Below, piece by piece: positions 30,398-40,880 of a stretch of 64,000 nt of DNA (within the stretch, counting starts at the first letter, position 1; every line of letters begins with the position of its first letter). The stretch comes from Adiantum capillus-veneris (Eukaryota; Streptophyta; Polypodiopsida; Polypodiales; Pteridaceae). Below the pieces are notes generated by a model. The model was not told where the DNA came from, made no database searches, and worked only from the letters and a program-made list of their open reading frames with translations. The DNA is taken from the NCBI GenBank assembly GCA_014529385.2, contig CM043954.1, positions 1,904,501 to 1,968,500 of the forward strand. The letters are read 5' to 3'. The position numbers were made by a program, and so were the translations under genes.

Positions 30398-32030
30398 TTC
30401 TATTTCCAGATCTAGTGTATCAGCATCTGCCAAGTTGGCTCTGACTTGCAACACCTCCTTCTCACCATTCTGAATACCAAGACCAATTTTGGGAAGTTCT
30501 GCTGTATGATCTGCTGAAATCATGGGCGAAATTTTGTGAATGGTTATGGTCTTTGAGCATTTTGGTTTTTCTGACTTCCTTCTCTCTAGATCCTAAGTGA
30601 TATGAGCGGCCAAAACCCTGTGCTAGTGCCATTCATCTACTTCTTTAGCTTTTTCCTTGGCTTTCAAAACAACCCTTTGCTTATCTCAATTTTGGCTTTC
30701 TTCAATTTGTTGGCCTACTAACTGGTTCCTCTGGTATTTCTTGGATGAGGACACCGGAGCTCTTAGTGATTATTCTCAGTAGTTCGGCCATCTTCACTTT
30801 CTACCTCAGCCTTCACATTCTCTGGACATTGTGCTGAAAAATGTCCATACTTCCCACGTGTGTAACATTTGAAGCCTCTTCTACTGAAATCTCCTCTATC
30901 GCTACCAGAGAAATTTTGATATCTTCCCCTTCCAGCCATTCCCTCAGTAGGAGCTTTATTCTCTTGGTTCTCCACAAAATCTTCTTCCTTTCATAGGTTC
31001 TGGATTGGTTAATGCAATCAATGATACATCTTCCCCTTGTTTAAAATCATGTATTCTAATTTTGCAATTATTGGAGACGTAACCATAGATTGCACAGTAA
31101 GTACATTGAACACGTTAATCAGTACATTGTTGATTAGACTTACATCTGACATAATAGGTCTCCACTTTCCCCAATGATGGTTGGGTCTTGAAATTTGAAC
31201 GGGAGAAGTAGAAGGTAGTACTTATGGAAAGCTTAAAAATGATTGAACTTCTTTGTTGGAGTTGTCACCTTTTACTCCCTTAACTTCTTACTTTTGAAGC
31301 CCTTCAGAAACCATGCTCTCATTCTCTTTTCTAAAGGTGATTCATGTAGTTGTCTGGTAAGCTCGCTTTTCTCCACAGAGCTTTTTACTGATAATTTTCC
31401 TTGTTGTATTTTGTCGAGTTCACATAAGATGTCCTCATCTCCTCTATTTTCACTGTATTCAAGAATGAAGGCTTTCTTCAATTTAGAGTAAGTTTTTAGT
31501 TTACTCATTGAGTAGTGATTATTCGAGAATGAAGGCTTTCTTCAATTTAGAGTAAAGTTTTCAGTTTACTTGTATGTTAGTGGTAATACCATTTCCTTGC
31601 TGCATCCTTCAGAGTTTGAGGAAAGTATTCTACCCAATCTTCTTCTTCCATATTCTTGAGTTCAACATACCGCTCAATTGCTTGGGTGTGTACATCGGGA
31701 TCATCCTTTCTACTTCCTTTGAAAGTTGGGAAAGCAATTTTAAGATTAGTGGTCTTCTCTCTCCTTATAGGTTTTGTTGACAAAATGGTCAGTCTTTGAA
31801 ATTGTCTCAGGTTCCTTTCCTCTTCGATGCTTCGTCATTGATTCAAGATATTTGGATTTGTCCCTGACTGAGTCTCTAGTATCAATTGCTACCTTTGACT
31901 TGCCTTTCCCAGTTGTATGTCTGGTGCTATGAGAGTGTCGTTCAGATCTTATCGAATGTGCTCTTTTGGAATACTTAGAATTTCGTGAAGCTCTCAGTGG
32001 TTCGTTTTCCTTATCGCCTTTGCCCAATTC
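30398..32030 (-). pseudogene. Ty3/gypsy Gag, minus strand, frameshifted
   Basis: Minus-strand pieces in order. A basic N-terminus (31746-32027) is followed by LKIAFPTFKGSRKDDPDVHT and KDAARKWYYH (31577-31783), the classic gag capsid motif. Next come a Retrotrans_gag-like part, KLKKAFILEYSENRGDEDIL (31272-31508), and a zinc-knuckle piece (30763-30975) CYTRGKYGHFSAQC, in which one knuckle Cys has become Arg. A 49-bp segment is duplicated at about 31460-31509 and 31521-31570. The remainder to 30398 may be protease but I cannot confirm it. Confidence 0.75.
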
Positions 32031-32350
32031 AATATTGTTATGCCCGGCTTACAGGATAGGGGATCTGGTTTAAGACACCGTCGGGATGGACAGGCCACCC
32101 TTATAAAAGGGAGGCAAAGGCCTCATTTGTAGTTATCGACCATAGTCATAGGGGACGCCCATTTTTGGGCTTCCCATCCCCACTTTTCCATCCCCACTTG
32201 CCGTCCCACCCTCTTTTTTACACAAAATCCATTTCAGCCCCGTCCCTTGTCCCCCGTCCCCACTCCTCAGGACGCTCCCTTGTGACTATGTTATCGACCC
32301 CTATTGACAGAGTGGAGTGGTTAGCCTGTGAGACTAGGAGTGCAAGAGGT

Positions 32351-32354
<4 letters not shown>
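32031..32354. other. Pyrimidine-rich gap, no gene
   Basis: Contains C/T-rich repeats of the form catccccac and gtccccac (32170-32275). Nothing coding. Confidence 0.5.

Positions 32355-32416
<62 letters not shown>
32355..32416. repeat. (GA)n at the LINE 3' end
   Basis: Thirty-one GA units on +, which is (TC)n as the terminal tail in LINE sense. Confidence 0.95.
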
Positions 32417-32419
<3 letters not shown>

Positions 32420-33084
32420 GAAATGAAATGTTATATTAACGTCTTCAAAAGGCCAAAATGACCTATGAGACCAATCAGTTACAAAATAGTGAATCTAATA
32501 CCATGTCTGGGTACAAAAGAACTAGAAGTGGAACAAAATACTACTACTACTACTACAATCTAAAACTACGTGGGTGTAGCAGCTGATACAATAGGTACCC
32601 GGTAAACTGGATGTAACAGTGTGTGAAACAAAGATGGAAGAAATGGTGAGGATCCATCCTCATCTGCACTCTGGATGTCGAGAGAGTATGGCTCGAATCT
32701 TCTGTTGTAGTCTCCGTCGATGCTGTGTAGCTCCTCTCCTCAGTCGCGGTGCTAGACCTCTAGGGTCACACTTTTGGCAGGGTTTAGAGGGGTGGATAGA
32801 CTCCCTATCTTGTGTTGTGTTAGACTCTAGCATTTGCATTTGCAAGAGGTTTTAGGGAGCTCCAGGGTGGGTATGGAGCTTAGCTCATGATATATTAGAG
32901 GCTTTGCAAGACCTCACATTTCAGAGATGTGCATAGGTAGGTGTCTAGTGTGTGCTCTGTTGGAGGCTTTCCTCACACTTCACAAACTAGATTAAAATTT
33001 CTAGATTGCAATTAATAGTTTGCACAACATAGCGCTTTGCGACAAAAGAACAATTCACATTTGTTATACATCTTCTATCTCAAA

Positions 33085-33477
33085 CTACGTAAAAAGAATA
33101 GAGTTGAAGTTTATCTTCTCTCTATATCTGATATTGTACTCAAGTAGATATAGTCCAAGACATCTCTGATCCTCATAACTCATGACCCTAGATATAGGAC
33201 CAAAACCCTCTCTGAATAAGCAGTGGAAACGCCCCCGTATCTCATAGAACACTGTGCAATGACATATGTAGTGCAACTCTGTCTCTGGCTCTCTCTTGCA
33301 TAATCGGCATATCCTGCTGTCTGCTGGTATCGCTCTGAATCTACCAGTCTCAATCTCGAGCTGATGTGAGGATGTGCGTGTCTGACCAATGGCACAACGC
33401 AAACCATGAGACATATGTGTGTCCATGTAGCTGGGTCGAATCACAAACCCATCTCCTGTGAGGTGGAGAAGATGCTC
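33085..33477 (-). pseudogene. LINE ORF2 C-terminal zinc-binding region, after an in-frame stop
   Basis: Same frame as the 996-codon frame upstream, separated from it only by a TGA (33478-33480). It contains SYMDTHMSHGLRCAIGQTRT and CRLCKREPETELHYICHC (C-x2-C ... H-x3-C), the cysteine/histidine motif found at the C-terminus of plant LINE ORF2 proteins. The sister LINE at 38641-39315 has a matching segment, with an Arg codon at the place of the stop. Confidence 0.85.
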
Positions 33478-36468
33478 TCAATAGAAAGCCATCTTCGTGC
33501 TCAACTCCTGAGGCGGCTCTATCCATGTCCTCCTGGTGTCGAGCTGGATCAGGTCCTGACGAATGAGTCTAGTGATCTCCACCCGTGTAAGAGACAGCGA
33601 GGGTGCCTGAAGAGAATACTGGAAAGGGGGCAACCTGTCCATGGTGAAGCCATGCGTCTGAAACCATGAAGTCATCTGTGCATACCAGCATGAAGTGTCC
33701 CCCTGTAGAGCTAACTGTCTGGAAGACTCAAGGGCCAGTCTAGCATATCTGTCTCTAGTAGTATCCCATAGGCTATGCACAAAGGACACTGATCTGGTAA
33801 GCGCCTCAATCTCCATGGGGGGGGCAGCTAGCTCTGCTCGAATGATCGCGTGAGGTACGGAGGCCTTGGCTCTAATCAATCGGGAGATCATAGATACCAA
33901 GGGCCTCTCCATACGTCTCCAACCATCCTGGCCTACAGAAGGTCCCCATACCTGTACCCCATACATCATAGCTGAGGCTACTAAAGTATCAAAGAGCCAT
34001 AACTTTGTCCGAGGTTCCTGGAACTGAACCTGCGAACACATCCTCTCCAAGCCTCCCAAGGCCGCATAAGCTCTGGTCAGTCTAGTCTCTGTTGCTCTCC
34101 CCAAAGAAAACCTCGGCCCAGTGAAGACTATCCCAAGGTAAGTGTATGCATCTGTATACTCCACAATCTCTTGACCATACGTGAAGGTCGGTGCCGATCT
34201 CCTGATCCACTGCGGTGTGGTGTTAAACACCATGACCTTGGTTTTACCAAGGTTTACAGACAATCCACTATCCTCTGCAAAACTGTGTAATGCATCCAAC
34301 TGTCGCTGCATACCCTCTGGTGAGTCAGAGATCAAGACAATATCATCAGCATATAACAACAATGGGATCCACGTCCCTGCCAGCTGGGCACCTCTATCAC
34401 CCTCTCTGTCAATGTAATCAGACACCTCATCAACATACATACCAAATAGAGTAGGAGACAATGGGCAACCCTGTTTCACCCCGATAGTGGAGTGAACTAA
34501 GTCAGATATCCCCTCTGGGGTGCGTACATGTCCCATCACTGATCTGTATAAAGCCATAATCCCCCAAATCAACACTCTGGGCACCCCCATCTCCTGCAGT
34601 CTGCGCATCAGTCGAGCTCTCGGTACCATGTCAAATGCTTTGCGGAAATCCACAAAGCTACAATAAATCCGTCTCCCATGTGACCTGCCCTCCTCAATGA
34701 TAGCTCTGAGTGTCAGAATATGGTCAAGAGTGGAGAAACCCCTCCTGAAACCTACCTGTCCCTTTGCCCGTACACCCTCACCCTCTGCCCAGTTACTCAA
34801 CTGCTGCTCAATAATGGATGCATACAATCGTGCCAGTGTGTGTCCAACCATAATAGTGCGGTAATTTCCAGGCTCTGTAGGATCACCTGCCTTGAATATA
34901 GGCACAATAGTAGACAACCTCCAAGTCTCAGGTAATCCCTCACACATGGCACGATTGAACAACACTGCAAGAACCTCCATCAGCATATCCCTAGCATGTA
35001 TAAAGTGCTCCGCTACTAGACCGTCATGATCGTAAGCCCTCCTGGTCCTCATCCTGTCAATGGCTCTCTTTACCATCTCAGTGGTAAAGAAGGTGCTCGT
35101 AGGTGGACATGGCTCTGTAGGATCTGGAAGGGGATCCTGCCCAGGAACCGTATATAACGATGTCGCATACTGGCCCCACACATCAGGAGAAGTAATCACT
35201 GGGGGAGGGGAGTGCTCATGGAAGAGTCGCCATGCCTCGCCTGAGTCTCTACTCAAGAACAACTGATACAAGTCTCGCTCCACCTGGGCCAGGTAAGCTC
35301 GTTTCTTCTTTCGCACAAGGCGCCGGAAAGCAATCCGCGACTGTCTGTAGGTGATGACTCCTAAATGAAGATCCCTCTGAAGCTGGGCTCTCATCTCTCT
35401 GCACTCCTCATCATACCAACTATTCTGGGGCATGCTCCCAGAATGTCGCCTCCGATCCGGTTGAGTGTGTGGGTATGCCTCTGATGCTGCATCATGTAGT
35501 GTCTCAGTCAGTAAAGTAGTGCACTCCTCTACTGAGAGGCCTGGAGCAACTGTGCATAGACGATCCCAGATCGCCTCTGTATAAACCGAGTCAGTCTCTG
35601 GTGTAAATGTATAACGGGTGTGTGACCTGCCTCCTGATTTCTGGGCTGTACTAAACTGAAAAGATACGGACAGTGTCAAGAGAGCATGATCCACTGCTAC
35701 GTCCACTGGTCTGGCTCCCACTGTGAAATCCTGAATACAAGGAATAAAGCTCGGCTGTGTCATAACATAGTCCACTGTACTGGCCCCATGTCTGTGTGGA
35801 AAGCATGTGAAGCCTGCTGCTCCAGGAAACCGCTGTAAGCCATTAAGTATGGCTAGCCCATGTGTAGTCGTCATCTCCGTGAGGTATCTCCCATACTCAG
35901 TCTGCTCTCTGTCATGTGAGCATCTGTCAAACCCCAGCTCACCCACATCCAACTCTCTAAGCATCTCATCTGAAGTGTCGTAGAAGACTGTCTGACAGTT
36001 GCCCGTTCGAGCATTGAAGTCTCCTAGGAGGATGATATCACCATCCCTAGAAAACTCCCATATATCATCATCTAGAATTGAGAAAGGCGACTGCCCTCTG
36101 GATACAGCATATACTGACGTACTGGGGGGGAAGTAACATATAGCAATATATAGAAATCGACCTGTGTCGGCTCTCAGCCTCACCCACATGTATCTAGCTT
36201 GATCATCTCTCCGTACAATATGTAGTAGTGGCTGTAGCTCCTCCCTAAACAACACCGCTACTCCTCCTGAACCTCTACTCCCATGCTCAGATCTCGTGAC
36301 TGTTCTGTGGGCTGTCTTCCATTTGTATCCCACCACATGTGGCAACAGTTGGCCAGGGGCCTGGTGAGTCTCTGAAAAGAAAACAATGTCCTTGTCTATG
36401 AAACTGTCCTCAAAGGCACCAACATCCAACCTCATAGACCCATTACAATTCCAAGTCGCCATCCTCAA
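33478..36468 (-). CDS. LINE ORF2: endonuclease-reverse transcriptase
   Basis: A 996-residue frame. The N-terminal third is an APE-type endonuclease that nicks target DNA: MATWNCNG at residue 3, FFSETH, LLGDFNART near 150, TVDYVMTQ, and VDHALLTLS near 260. The reverse transcriptase follows: VPIFKAGDPTEPGNYRTI near 510, GQVGFRRGFSTLDHI, SFVDFRKAFDMVPRARL, IGVKQGCPLSPTLFG and the catalytic LLYADDIVLIS near 705, then NLGKTKVMVF. The frame is uninterrupted for 2988 bases, so the copy is young. It ends in a TGA that truncates the zinc-binding tail. ORF1 ends 24 bp upstream of this ATG. Confidence 0.94.
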   Translation of the reverse strand: MRMATWNCNGSMRLDVGAFEDSFIDKDIVFFSETHQAPGQLLPHVVGYKWKTAHRTVTRSEHGSRGSGGVAVLFREELQPLLHIVRRDDQARYMWVRLRADTGRFLYIAICYFPPSTSVYAVSRGQSPFSILDDDIWEFSRDGDIILLGDFNARTGNCQTVFYDTSDEMLRELDVGELGFDRCSHDREQTEYGRYLTEMTTTHGLAILNGLQRFPGAAGFTCFPHRHGASTVDYVMTQPSFIPCIQDFTVGARPVDVAVDHALLTLSVSFQFSTAQKSGGRSHTRYTFTPETDSVYTEAIWDRLCTVAPGLSVEECTTLLTETLHDAASEAYPHTQPDRRRHSGSMPQNSWYDEECREMRAQLQRDLHLGVITYRQSRIAFRRLVRKKKRAYLAQVERDLYQLFLSRDSGEAWRLFHEHSPPPVITSPDVWGQYATSLYTVPGQDPLPDPTEPCPPTSTFFTTEMVKRAIDRMRTRRAYDHDGLVAEHFIHARDMLMEVLAVLFNRAMCEGLPETWRLSTIVPIFKAGDPTEPGNYRTIMVGHTLARLYASIIEQQLSNWAEGEGVRAKGQVGFRRGFSTLDHILTLRAIIEEGRSHGRRIYCSFVDFRKAFDMVPRARLMRRLQEMGVPRVLIWGIMALYRSVMGHVRTPEGISDLVHSTIGVKQGCPLSPTLFGMYVDEVSDYIDREGDRGAQLAGTWIPLLLYADDIVLISDSPEGMQRQLDALHSFAEDSGLSVNLGKTKVMVFNTTPQWIRRSAPTFTYGQEIVEYTDAYTYLGIVFTGPRFSLGRATETRLTRAYAALGGLERMCSQVQFQEPRTKLWLFDTLVASAMMYGVQVWGPSVGQDGWRRMERPLVSMISRLIRAKASVPHAIIRAELAAPPMEIEALTRSVSFVHSLWDTTRDRYARLALESSRQLALQGDTSCWYAQMTSWFQTHGFTMDRLPPFQYSLQAPSLSLTRVEITRLIRQDLIQLDTRRTWIEPPQELSTKMAFY

Positions 36469-36492
36469 TGTGGTCCCATAGGTCTCGCACCG

Positions 36493-37362
36493 TCATGTAG
36501 AGCGCCGCTCTACAATCACCACCCGACCATCTCTGTAAAAGGCCATCTTCCCCTTCTCCCTTGCCGCTTGAATCTCGGGCATTACTTCTCTCATATGCGC
36601 AAGTTGTGAGAGAGTGAGGTCATCGCCTAAGAAAATACCTGTCTTCTTGAGAGTAGGTCTCTTCCTCAAGAATTCCTTCTTCTCTTCCAATGAAGGGAAG
36701 CGTAGTATGAGAGCTCTTTCCTTTGAAGATTCTCCGGGGCCCTCACTCTTCTTGCCCACTCTCCATGCCTTTGTGTGTGAAGGCTTCTCCACCCCCATCA
36801 TTGATGTGAGGCTTGTGACCTCTTTTTCCACATTGTTTATGTCCTCGAGGCCGGTTACCCTCACATGTAGAGCCCGCACCCTCCTTCTTTGTTCCTCTTC
36901 GAGAGTCATGTTGATAAGAGTGGGTGTACAAGGAGCTTCCTTACCTTTCCCTTTCTTGGCAACCTCAATCCATTTTTCGGCCTCCTCTACTTTCTTTTGC
37001 GTTTCGGATATGACCGCGGCCCATGAATTCTTCTCCTCATTGATGTTGTCAATTTCTTCCCTCAAAGAGGGCTGAAATTCCCCCTCTTCAAGCCCATTTT
37101 TTGACCGTGTTTCCAACACTTCTTTGTGGAGGTCCAAAATGCTATTCTCCAACGTGGCGATCTTGTTGAGAAGATGATCCTTCTCGTCCTTCCACCTCTT
37201 CTCCTTTTCTTCATTTTCTCTGAGGAAAACGGTCTTCGCGTTCCTCCAATCTTCCATCTCTTTTCTCCATGCTTTCATTTCCAATTCAATGATGGAAATT
37301 CGTTTGGAGTGAAGCATATATTTGAGTTTGCTTGTTGCCATAGGTGAGGTTGGGGATGACAT
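36493..37362 (-). CDS. LINE ORF1 protein, coiled coil and basic C-terminal domain
   Basis: 289 residues, intact. Residues 15-105 are heptad-rich (IELEMKAWRKEMEDWRNAK, HLLNKIATLENSILDLHKEV), predicting a trimer- or dimer-forming coiled coil. The C-terminal half has VRALHVRVTGLEDI, RALILRFPSLEEKKEFLRKR and IFLGDDLTLSQLAHMREVMP, a pattern like the RRM and C-terminal parts of L1 ORF1p, which bind the element RNA. The spacing to ORF2 is 24 bp, so the two are expressed from one transcript. No zinc knuckle is present, unlike the LINE at 41820-50990. Confidence 0.85.
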   Translation of the reverse strand: MSSPTSPMATSKLKYMLHSKRISIIELEMKAWRKEMEDWRNAKTVFLRENEEKEKRWKDEKDHLLNKIATLENSILDLHKEVLETRSKNGLEEGEFQPSLREEIDNINEEKNSWAAVISETQKKVEEAEKWIEVAKKGKGKEAPCTPTLINMTLEEEQRRRVRALHVRVTGLEDINNVEKEVTSLTSMMGVEKPSHTKAWRVGKKSEGPGESSKERALILRFPSLEEKKEFLRKRPTLKKTGIFLGDDLTLSQLAHMREVMPEIQAAREKGKMAFYRDGRVVIVERRST

Positions 37363-37429
37363 GAGAGAGAGAGAGAGAGAGAGAGAAGAGAGGATTGATG
37401 TTTCTAAAGTGCAGAAAATGCAGCAAACC

Positions 37430-37560
37430 CTAAAACGCAGATCTGTCCAACAACCCCAAAAAAAAAAAAAAAAAAAAAAAAGGTCGCGAACCCTAAAATA
37501 CAGGCCGCGAGCCCTAAAAACAGGTCGCGAACCCTAAAATACAGCAGCAAACCCTAAACG
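37430..37560 (-). repeat. LINE 5' UTR repeats (cgcgaaccctaaaatacag) and poly-A run
   Basis: Four or five imperfect copies of ggtcgcgaaccctaaaatac lie on the + strand upstream of ORF1, next to an A run (37457-37480). They may be 5' UTR monomers; promoter activity is unknown. Confidence 0.6.
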
Positions 37561-37614
37561 AAAGCATGGTAAAGAGAGAGAGAGATGGCGTGAGTACAAG
37601 AGAGAGAGATGACG

Positions 37615-37618
<4 letters not shown>

Positions 37619-37670
<52 letters not shown>
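37619..37670. repeat. (GA)n at a LINE 3' end
   Basis: About 26 GA units, the tail of the truncated LINE. Confidence 0.95.
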
Positions 37671-37672
<2 letters not shown>

Positions 37673-38160
37673 TGATGATGATGTATTTACGTCCTTGGGG
37701 GGCCAAAATGACCCATGGGACCCAAAATCTCATATATGAGACTCCCCCCTTCCCATGTGAAGGAGGGGACGTGTCATGATTCTGTGGTGATTTTGTTTGT
37801 GAGTGTGGTGTGATATTCTAGCACTTTGGCAAGATAGATGCCTAGTGCTACTGGAGAGGGATGTGTTCTTGAGAGAAGCTCCTCAAATGTAGTACATCCT
37901 TGGATAAGTTGGGGAAAGTCGACCCGAATGTGTGCATATGTTGGATATTCAAGGGTTACATGTGCCTCATTTTCCAATGAATTCAAGTTGCATTGAGTGC
38001 ATTTCCTCATGTTTGCATCAATATTCAGCCATCCTCCCGTTTCACTTTTGAGCTTGTGTGATCTTGTCCGCATCAAGGTGATGGCCCGTCTCGCACGGTA
38101 GGACATGGGTGTCCTGATATGTATTTGGGTTTCCCCGGTTTTGTACTCTTCCTAGTATCT
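37619..38160 (-). mobile_element. 5'-truncated LINE with (TC)n tail
   Basis: A minus-strand reading (37774-38106) gives RRAITLMRTRSHKLKSETGG and KCTQCNLNSLENEAHVTLEY, the ORF2 C-terminal zinc-binding segment of a LINE related to its neighbours. Its 3' UTR ends with ggcc...ggacgtaaatacatcatcatca, then (TC)n (+ strand GA 37619-37670). The 5' end lies near 38160, directly before the next LINE's tail region. Confidence 0.8.
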
Positions 38161-38323
38161 TGTATTTATGTGTTTGCAATAGTATTCAAACTTGGACCTG
38201 TGCATTGCATTCTTCCATTTGCTGTGGAGAGCCTCAAGTAATTGTAGTTCAAAATTCAGCTCGTGCTCATGCTCGGTACCTTTCTCTACATGCATGTCCA
38301 CGTGCTCTCACATTCCATTTAGT

Positions 38324-38324
<1 letters not shown>

Positions 38325-38399
<75 letters not shown>
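38325..38399. repeat. (GA)n at a LINE 3' end
   Basis: About 37 GA units, the longest in the window. It directly abuts the conserved LINE 3' UTR. Confidence 0.95.
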
Positions 38400-38405
<6 letters not shown>

Positions 38406-38640
38406 AACGTCTATAAAAGTCAGAAGTCGGCCTATGAGACAAATCAAAGTACATGAGGTGGGTGTCCTCTGTGTATCCGTAAAGGATAAAAGGTACAAAA
38501 GTAAAAGTGATTATCATGTACGATGACTGGGGGAGGAAAGTGATACAAGGGTGGGGTTGGAGCTCCAAAACTAAGGAAAAGATGCAATCCTATATGCTAG
38601 GGTAGAATGTACAATTATAAGATGAAATGCTATCCTATCT

Positions 38641-39600
38641 CTAGCTCCATCCAGTACCATAATCAGGGTGTAGTACAAGATGCACGGGCGGGTAGGGTGT
38701 GAAGAGTCCTCGTAAGATGGCTGCTGGATCTGCAAAATCCCGGAGGCATCTCTCCTCCAAAGATTTATAGTAGTGCTCCTGGATCTCCTGGATCTCGCTC
38801 TGATGTAGATGAGGCGACCTGCGTCCGTGGGTACGTGGGCGTTTGCGAGCTCGGGCCTCCTCAACCTGCTGTAGAGTCACTCCTCTCTGGATGGTCGGAG
38901 GTGGTGGTGCTGCTATGGTCCTCTGAAAATAGTCTGTGAGCTGTGTCTGGCTCTCATCTCTCACAACTGATGCTACTTGGAGGAGGGAGTCCCGATGCTG
39001 TTGTATCTCGAGGAGAAAGCGGCCGAGTTGTCGCTCGTCTTTGGACTCAAAAATCTGATGTAGAGTGGGCTGATCTACAAACAAGGTCGGGTATCTGCCT
39101 CTGATCTCCTCATATGCTCTACATCTGCAAACATAGTGCTCCTCGCTCTCAATCTCTGCTGTGCAAAGTCTGCATATCCTCTCTACTCTGGGGACATGTA
39201 CAGCTCGCCCTGCCTCAATCTCTAGCCGGTGTGACGATACTCTGAGCTGTCCGATGGCGACCCGTGCTCTGTGGCATGTAGATATCCATGTATCTCGGTC
39301 TCTGGATGAACCCATCTGCTAGGATGGTCAAGAAGTGATCTCTGTAGTACTGCCTCTTCGGTGGGAAGGGCTCTTTGGGTGTGATCCATGTCTCCCTAAT
39401 GTAGAGCTGCTAGAGGTGCTGTCTGAGAACACGATTCCTCTTAGTGTGTGAGAGGCGTATATGAGGAGAGTCAGGATCATACTGAAAAGGAGGCAGGTCT
39501 ATGATGTCCAAACCATGGGATGTAAACCACGCTATGACCTCTAAGTACCAAGCTCTCGTGTCACCCTCCTGATGCAGTTGTATCGATGCCTCGAAAGCTC
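38641..39600 (-). pseudogene. LINE ORF2 C-terminal part
   Basis: From 39315 the frame reads ICRLCTAEIESEEHYVCRCR (C-x2-C ... H-x3-C), then LTDYFQRTIAAPPPPTIQRG and RGVTLQQVEEARARKRPRT. The last part is a basic, low-complexity tail seen also in the truncated copy at 9943-11300. The function of this tail is unknown. The segment 39315-39600 aligns with the ORF2 region before the zinc finger in other frames. Confidence 0.8.
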
Positions 39601-39626
39601 TACGGGTGAGTCTGTCTGGTGGGAGC

Positions 39627-39754
39627 TGTCACAAGACGGGCACCACGTGCCAATAGAAAAGAACAGACTGAACAGACTTTTAGCACTTCAATAACACTGA
39701 ACTGAAAGAGAGAGCCGGTACTCCAGACTCTGCACCTTCTCCAGGAAGCATGCT
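39627..39754 (-). mobile_element. Internally deleted family A LTR fragment inside LINE ORF2
   Basis: Starts tgtcacaagacgggcaccac as at 29647, then jumps from gaaagagagag to ccggtactccagactctgc and stops at ccaggaagcatgc. It is thus a partial LTR with a deletion of about 100 bp inside. It separates the reverse transcriptase from the C-terminal part of the host LINE. Confidence 0.8.
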
Positions 39755-40877
39755 GAAAAAGGGTCTCTACTAGCATCGGTGGTGTGGCTAGCTCTGCTCT
39801 GATGATGTCATGTGGTACTGAGGGTTTGCTGTGGAGAAAACGAGAGATCATAATGATCTGTGGGCGCTCTATCTGTGTCCATAGAGGTGTTGAGAGTCCT
39901 GGTGCCCATACTGCCGCGGCATACATCATGGCAAGTGTGGCTAGAGTGTCAAAGAGCCACCCCTTGGTGCGGGGCTCGTGGAAGTGGGCCTGATGGCATC
40001 TGCGCTCTAAGGTGGCCAGTGCTGCATATCCTCGTGTATTCGGGTCTCGGGCTGCGTGGGCCATGGAAAATCTGCCAGAGGTGCCAGTAAAAGTCACTCC
40101 CAAGTAAACATATGAATCAACCACCTCGACCTGTCCGCTTGCTGCTGTAAGTACTGCTCTACTACGAACCGTCCTGGAGGTATGGAAGATCATGACCTTG
40201 GTCTTGCCAAGGTTCACTGTGAGTCCTCTGTGTGTGGAGAAATCATCTAAGGATCGTAGGTGGCTCTGTAATCCCTCCCGTGTCTCAGAAACAAGGATGA
40301 TATCATCAGCATAGAGCATAATGTGGAGTGGTATACCTGCCAAGTCTGAGCCCGCGCCGCCTGCTCGTAGGATGTAATCTGAAATCTCGTCGATGTAGAG
40401 ACCAAATAGAGTCGGGGAGAGAGGGCATCCTTGCTTCACACCGATGGTGCTAGCAATGGGATCCGATAGTCCACCAGGGCATCGCACTCTACCTGTGACC
40501 TGTGCATACAAAAAATGAATGGCCCATATCATGTCAGAGGGTATCTGTAGCTCCTGAAGGCGCTGAAAGAGTCTGTCTCTAGGGATAGTGTCAAATGCCT
40601 TGCGGAAGTCCACAAAGCAGCAATAGAGTCTCCTCTTCTGCGCCTTCGCTCCATCTATCGGACAGCGAAGCACGGAAATGTGATCAATAGTTGAGAAAGT
40701 GCGTCTGAAACCTGCCTGTCCTAGTGCTCGTATCCTTGATGCCTCTGCATGTGTGCTAAGCTCTGCCTCAAGAACTGCCCCGTATAGTTTGGCTAGTGTG
40801 TGGCCAATCATGATAGTCCTGTGGTTCCCTGGATCTAGGGTGTCGCCAGATTTGTGGATAGGCACAATGATGTGCAT
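39755..40877 (-). pseudogene. LINE reverse transcriptase
   Basis: Intact reading through all RT blocks: VPIHKSGDTLDPGNHRTIMI, LGQAGFRRTFSTIDHISVL, CCFVDFRKAFDTIPRDRLFQ, IGVKQGCPLSPTLFGLYIDE, MLYADDIILVSETREG and NLGKTKVMIF. The frame breaks at about 40880, where a stop separates it from the preceding segment, and at the LTR fragment at 39754. Confidence 0.9.
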
Positions 40878-40880
40878 AGT

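Larger units (their letters stand above)
32355..37600 (-). mobile_element. Near-complete LINE (L1-like) with (TC)n 3' tail
   Basis: Minus-strand non-LTR retrotransposon of about 5.2 kb. It has a 5' UTR with cgcgaaccctaaaatacag repeats (37430-37560), ORF1 (37362-36493), ORF2 (36468-33085 with one stop), and a 3' UTR ending ggccttttgaagacgttaa followed by (TC)n (the + strand GA tract 32355-32416). The order is that of plant L1-type LINEs. The tail is not poly(A). Confidence 0.9.

Noticed and set aside
34181-35266. Several + strand frames across the LINE
   Set aside because: They are antisense to the well-supported LINE ORF2 and have no domain features.
37430-37560. LINE poly(A) tail at the A run 37457-37480
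   Set aside because: It lies at the 5' side of ORF1 of the minus-strand LINE and on the wrong strand for a tail of the neighbouring truncated LINE.
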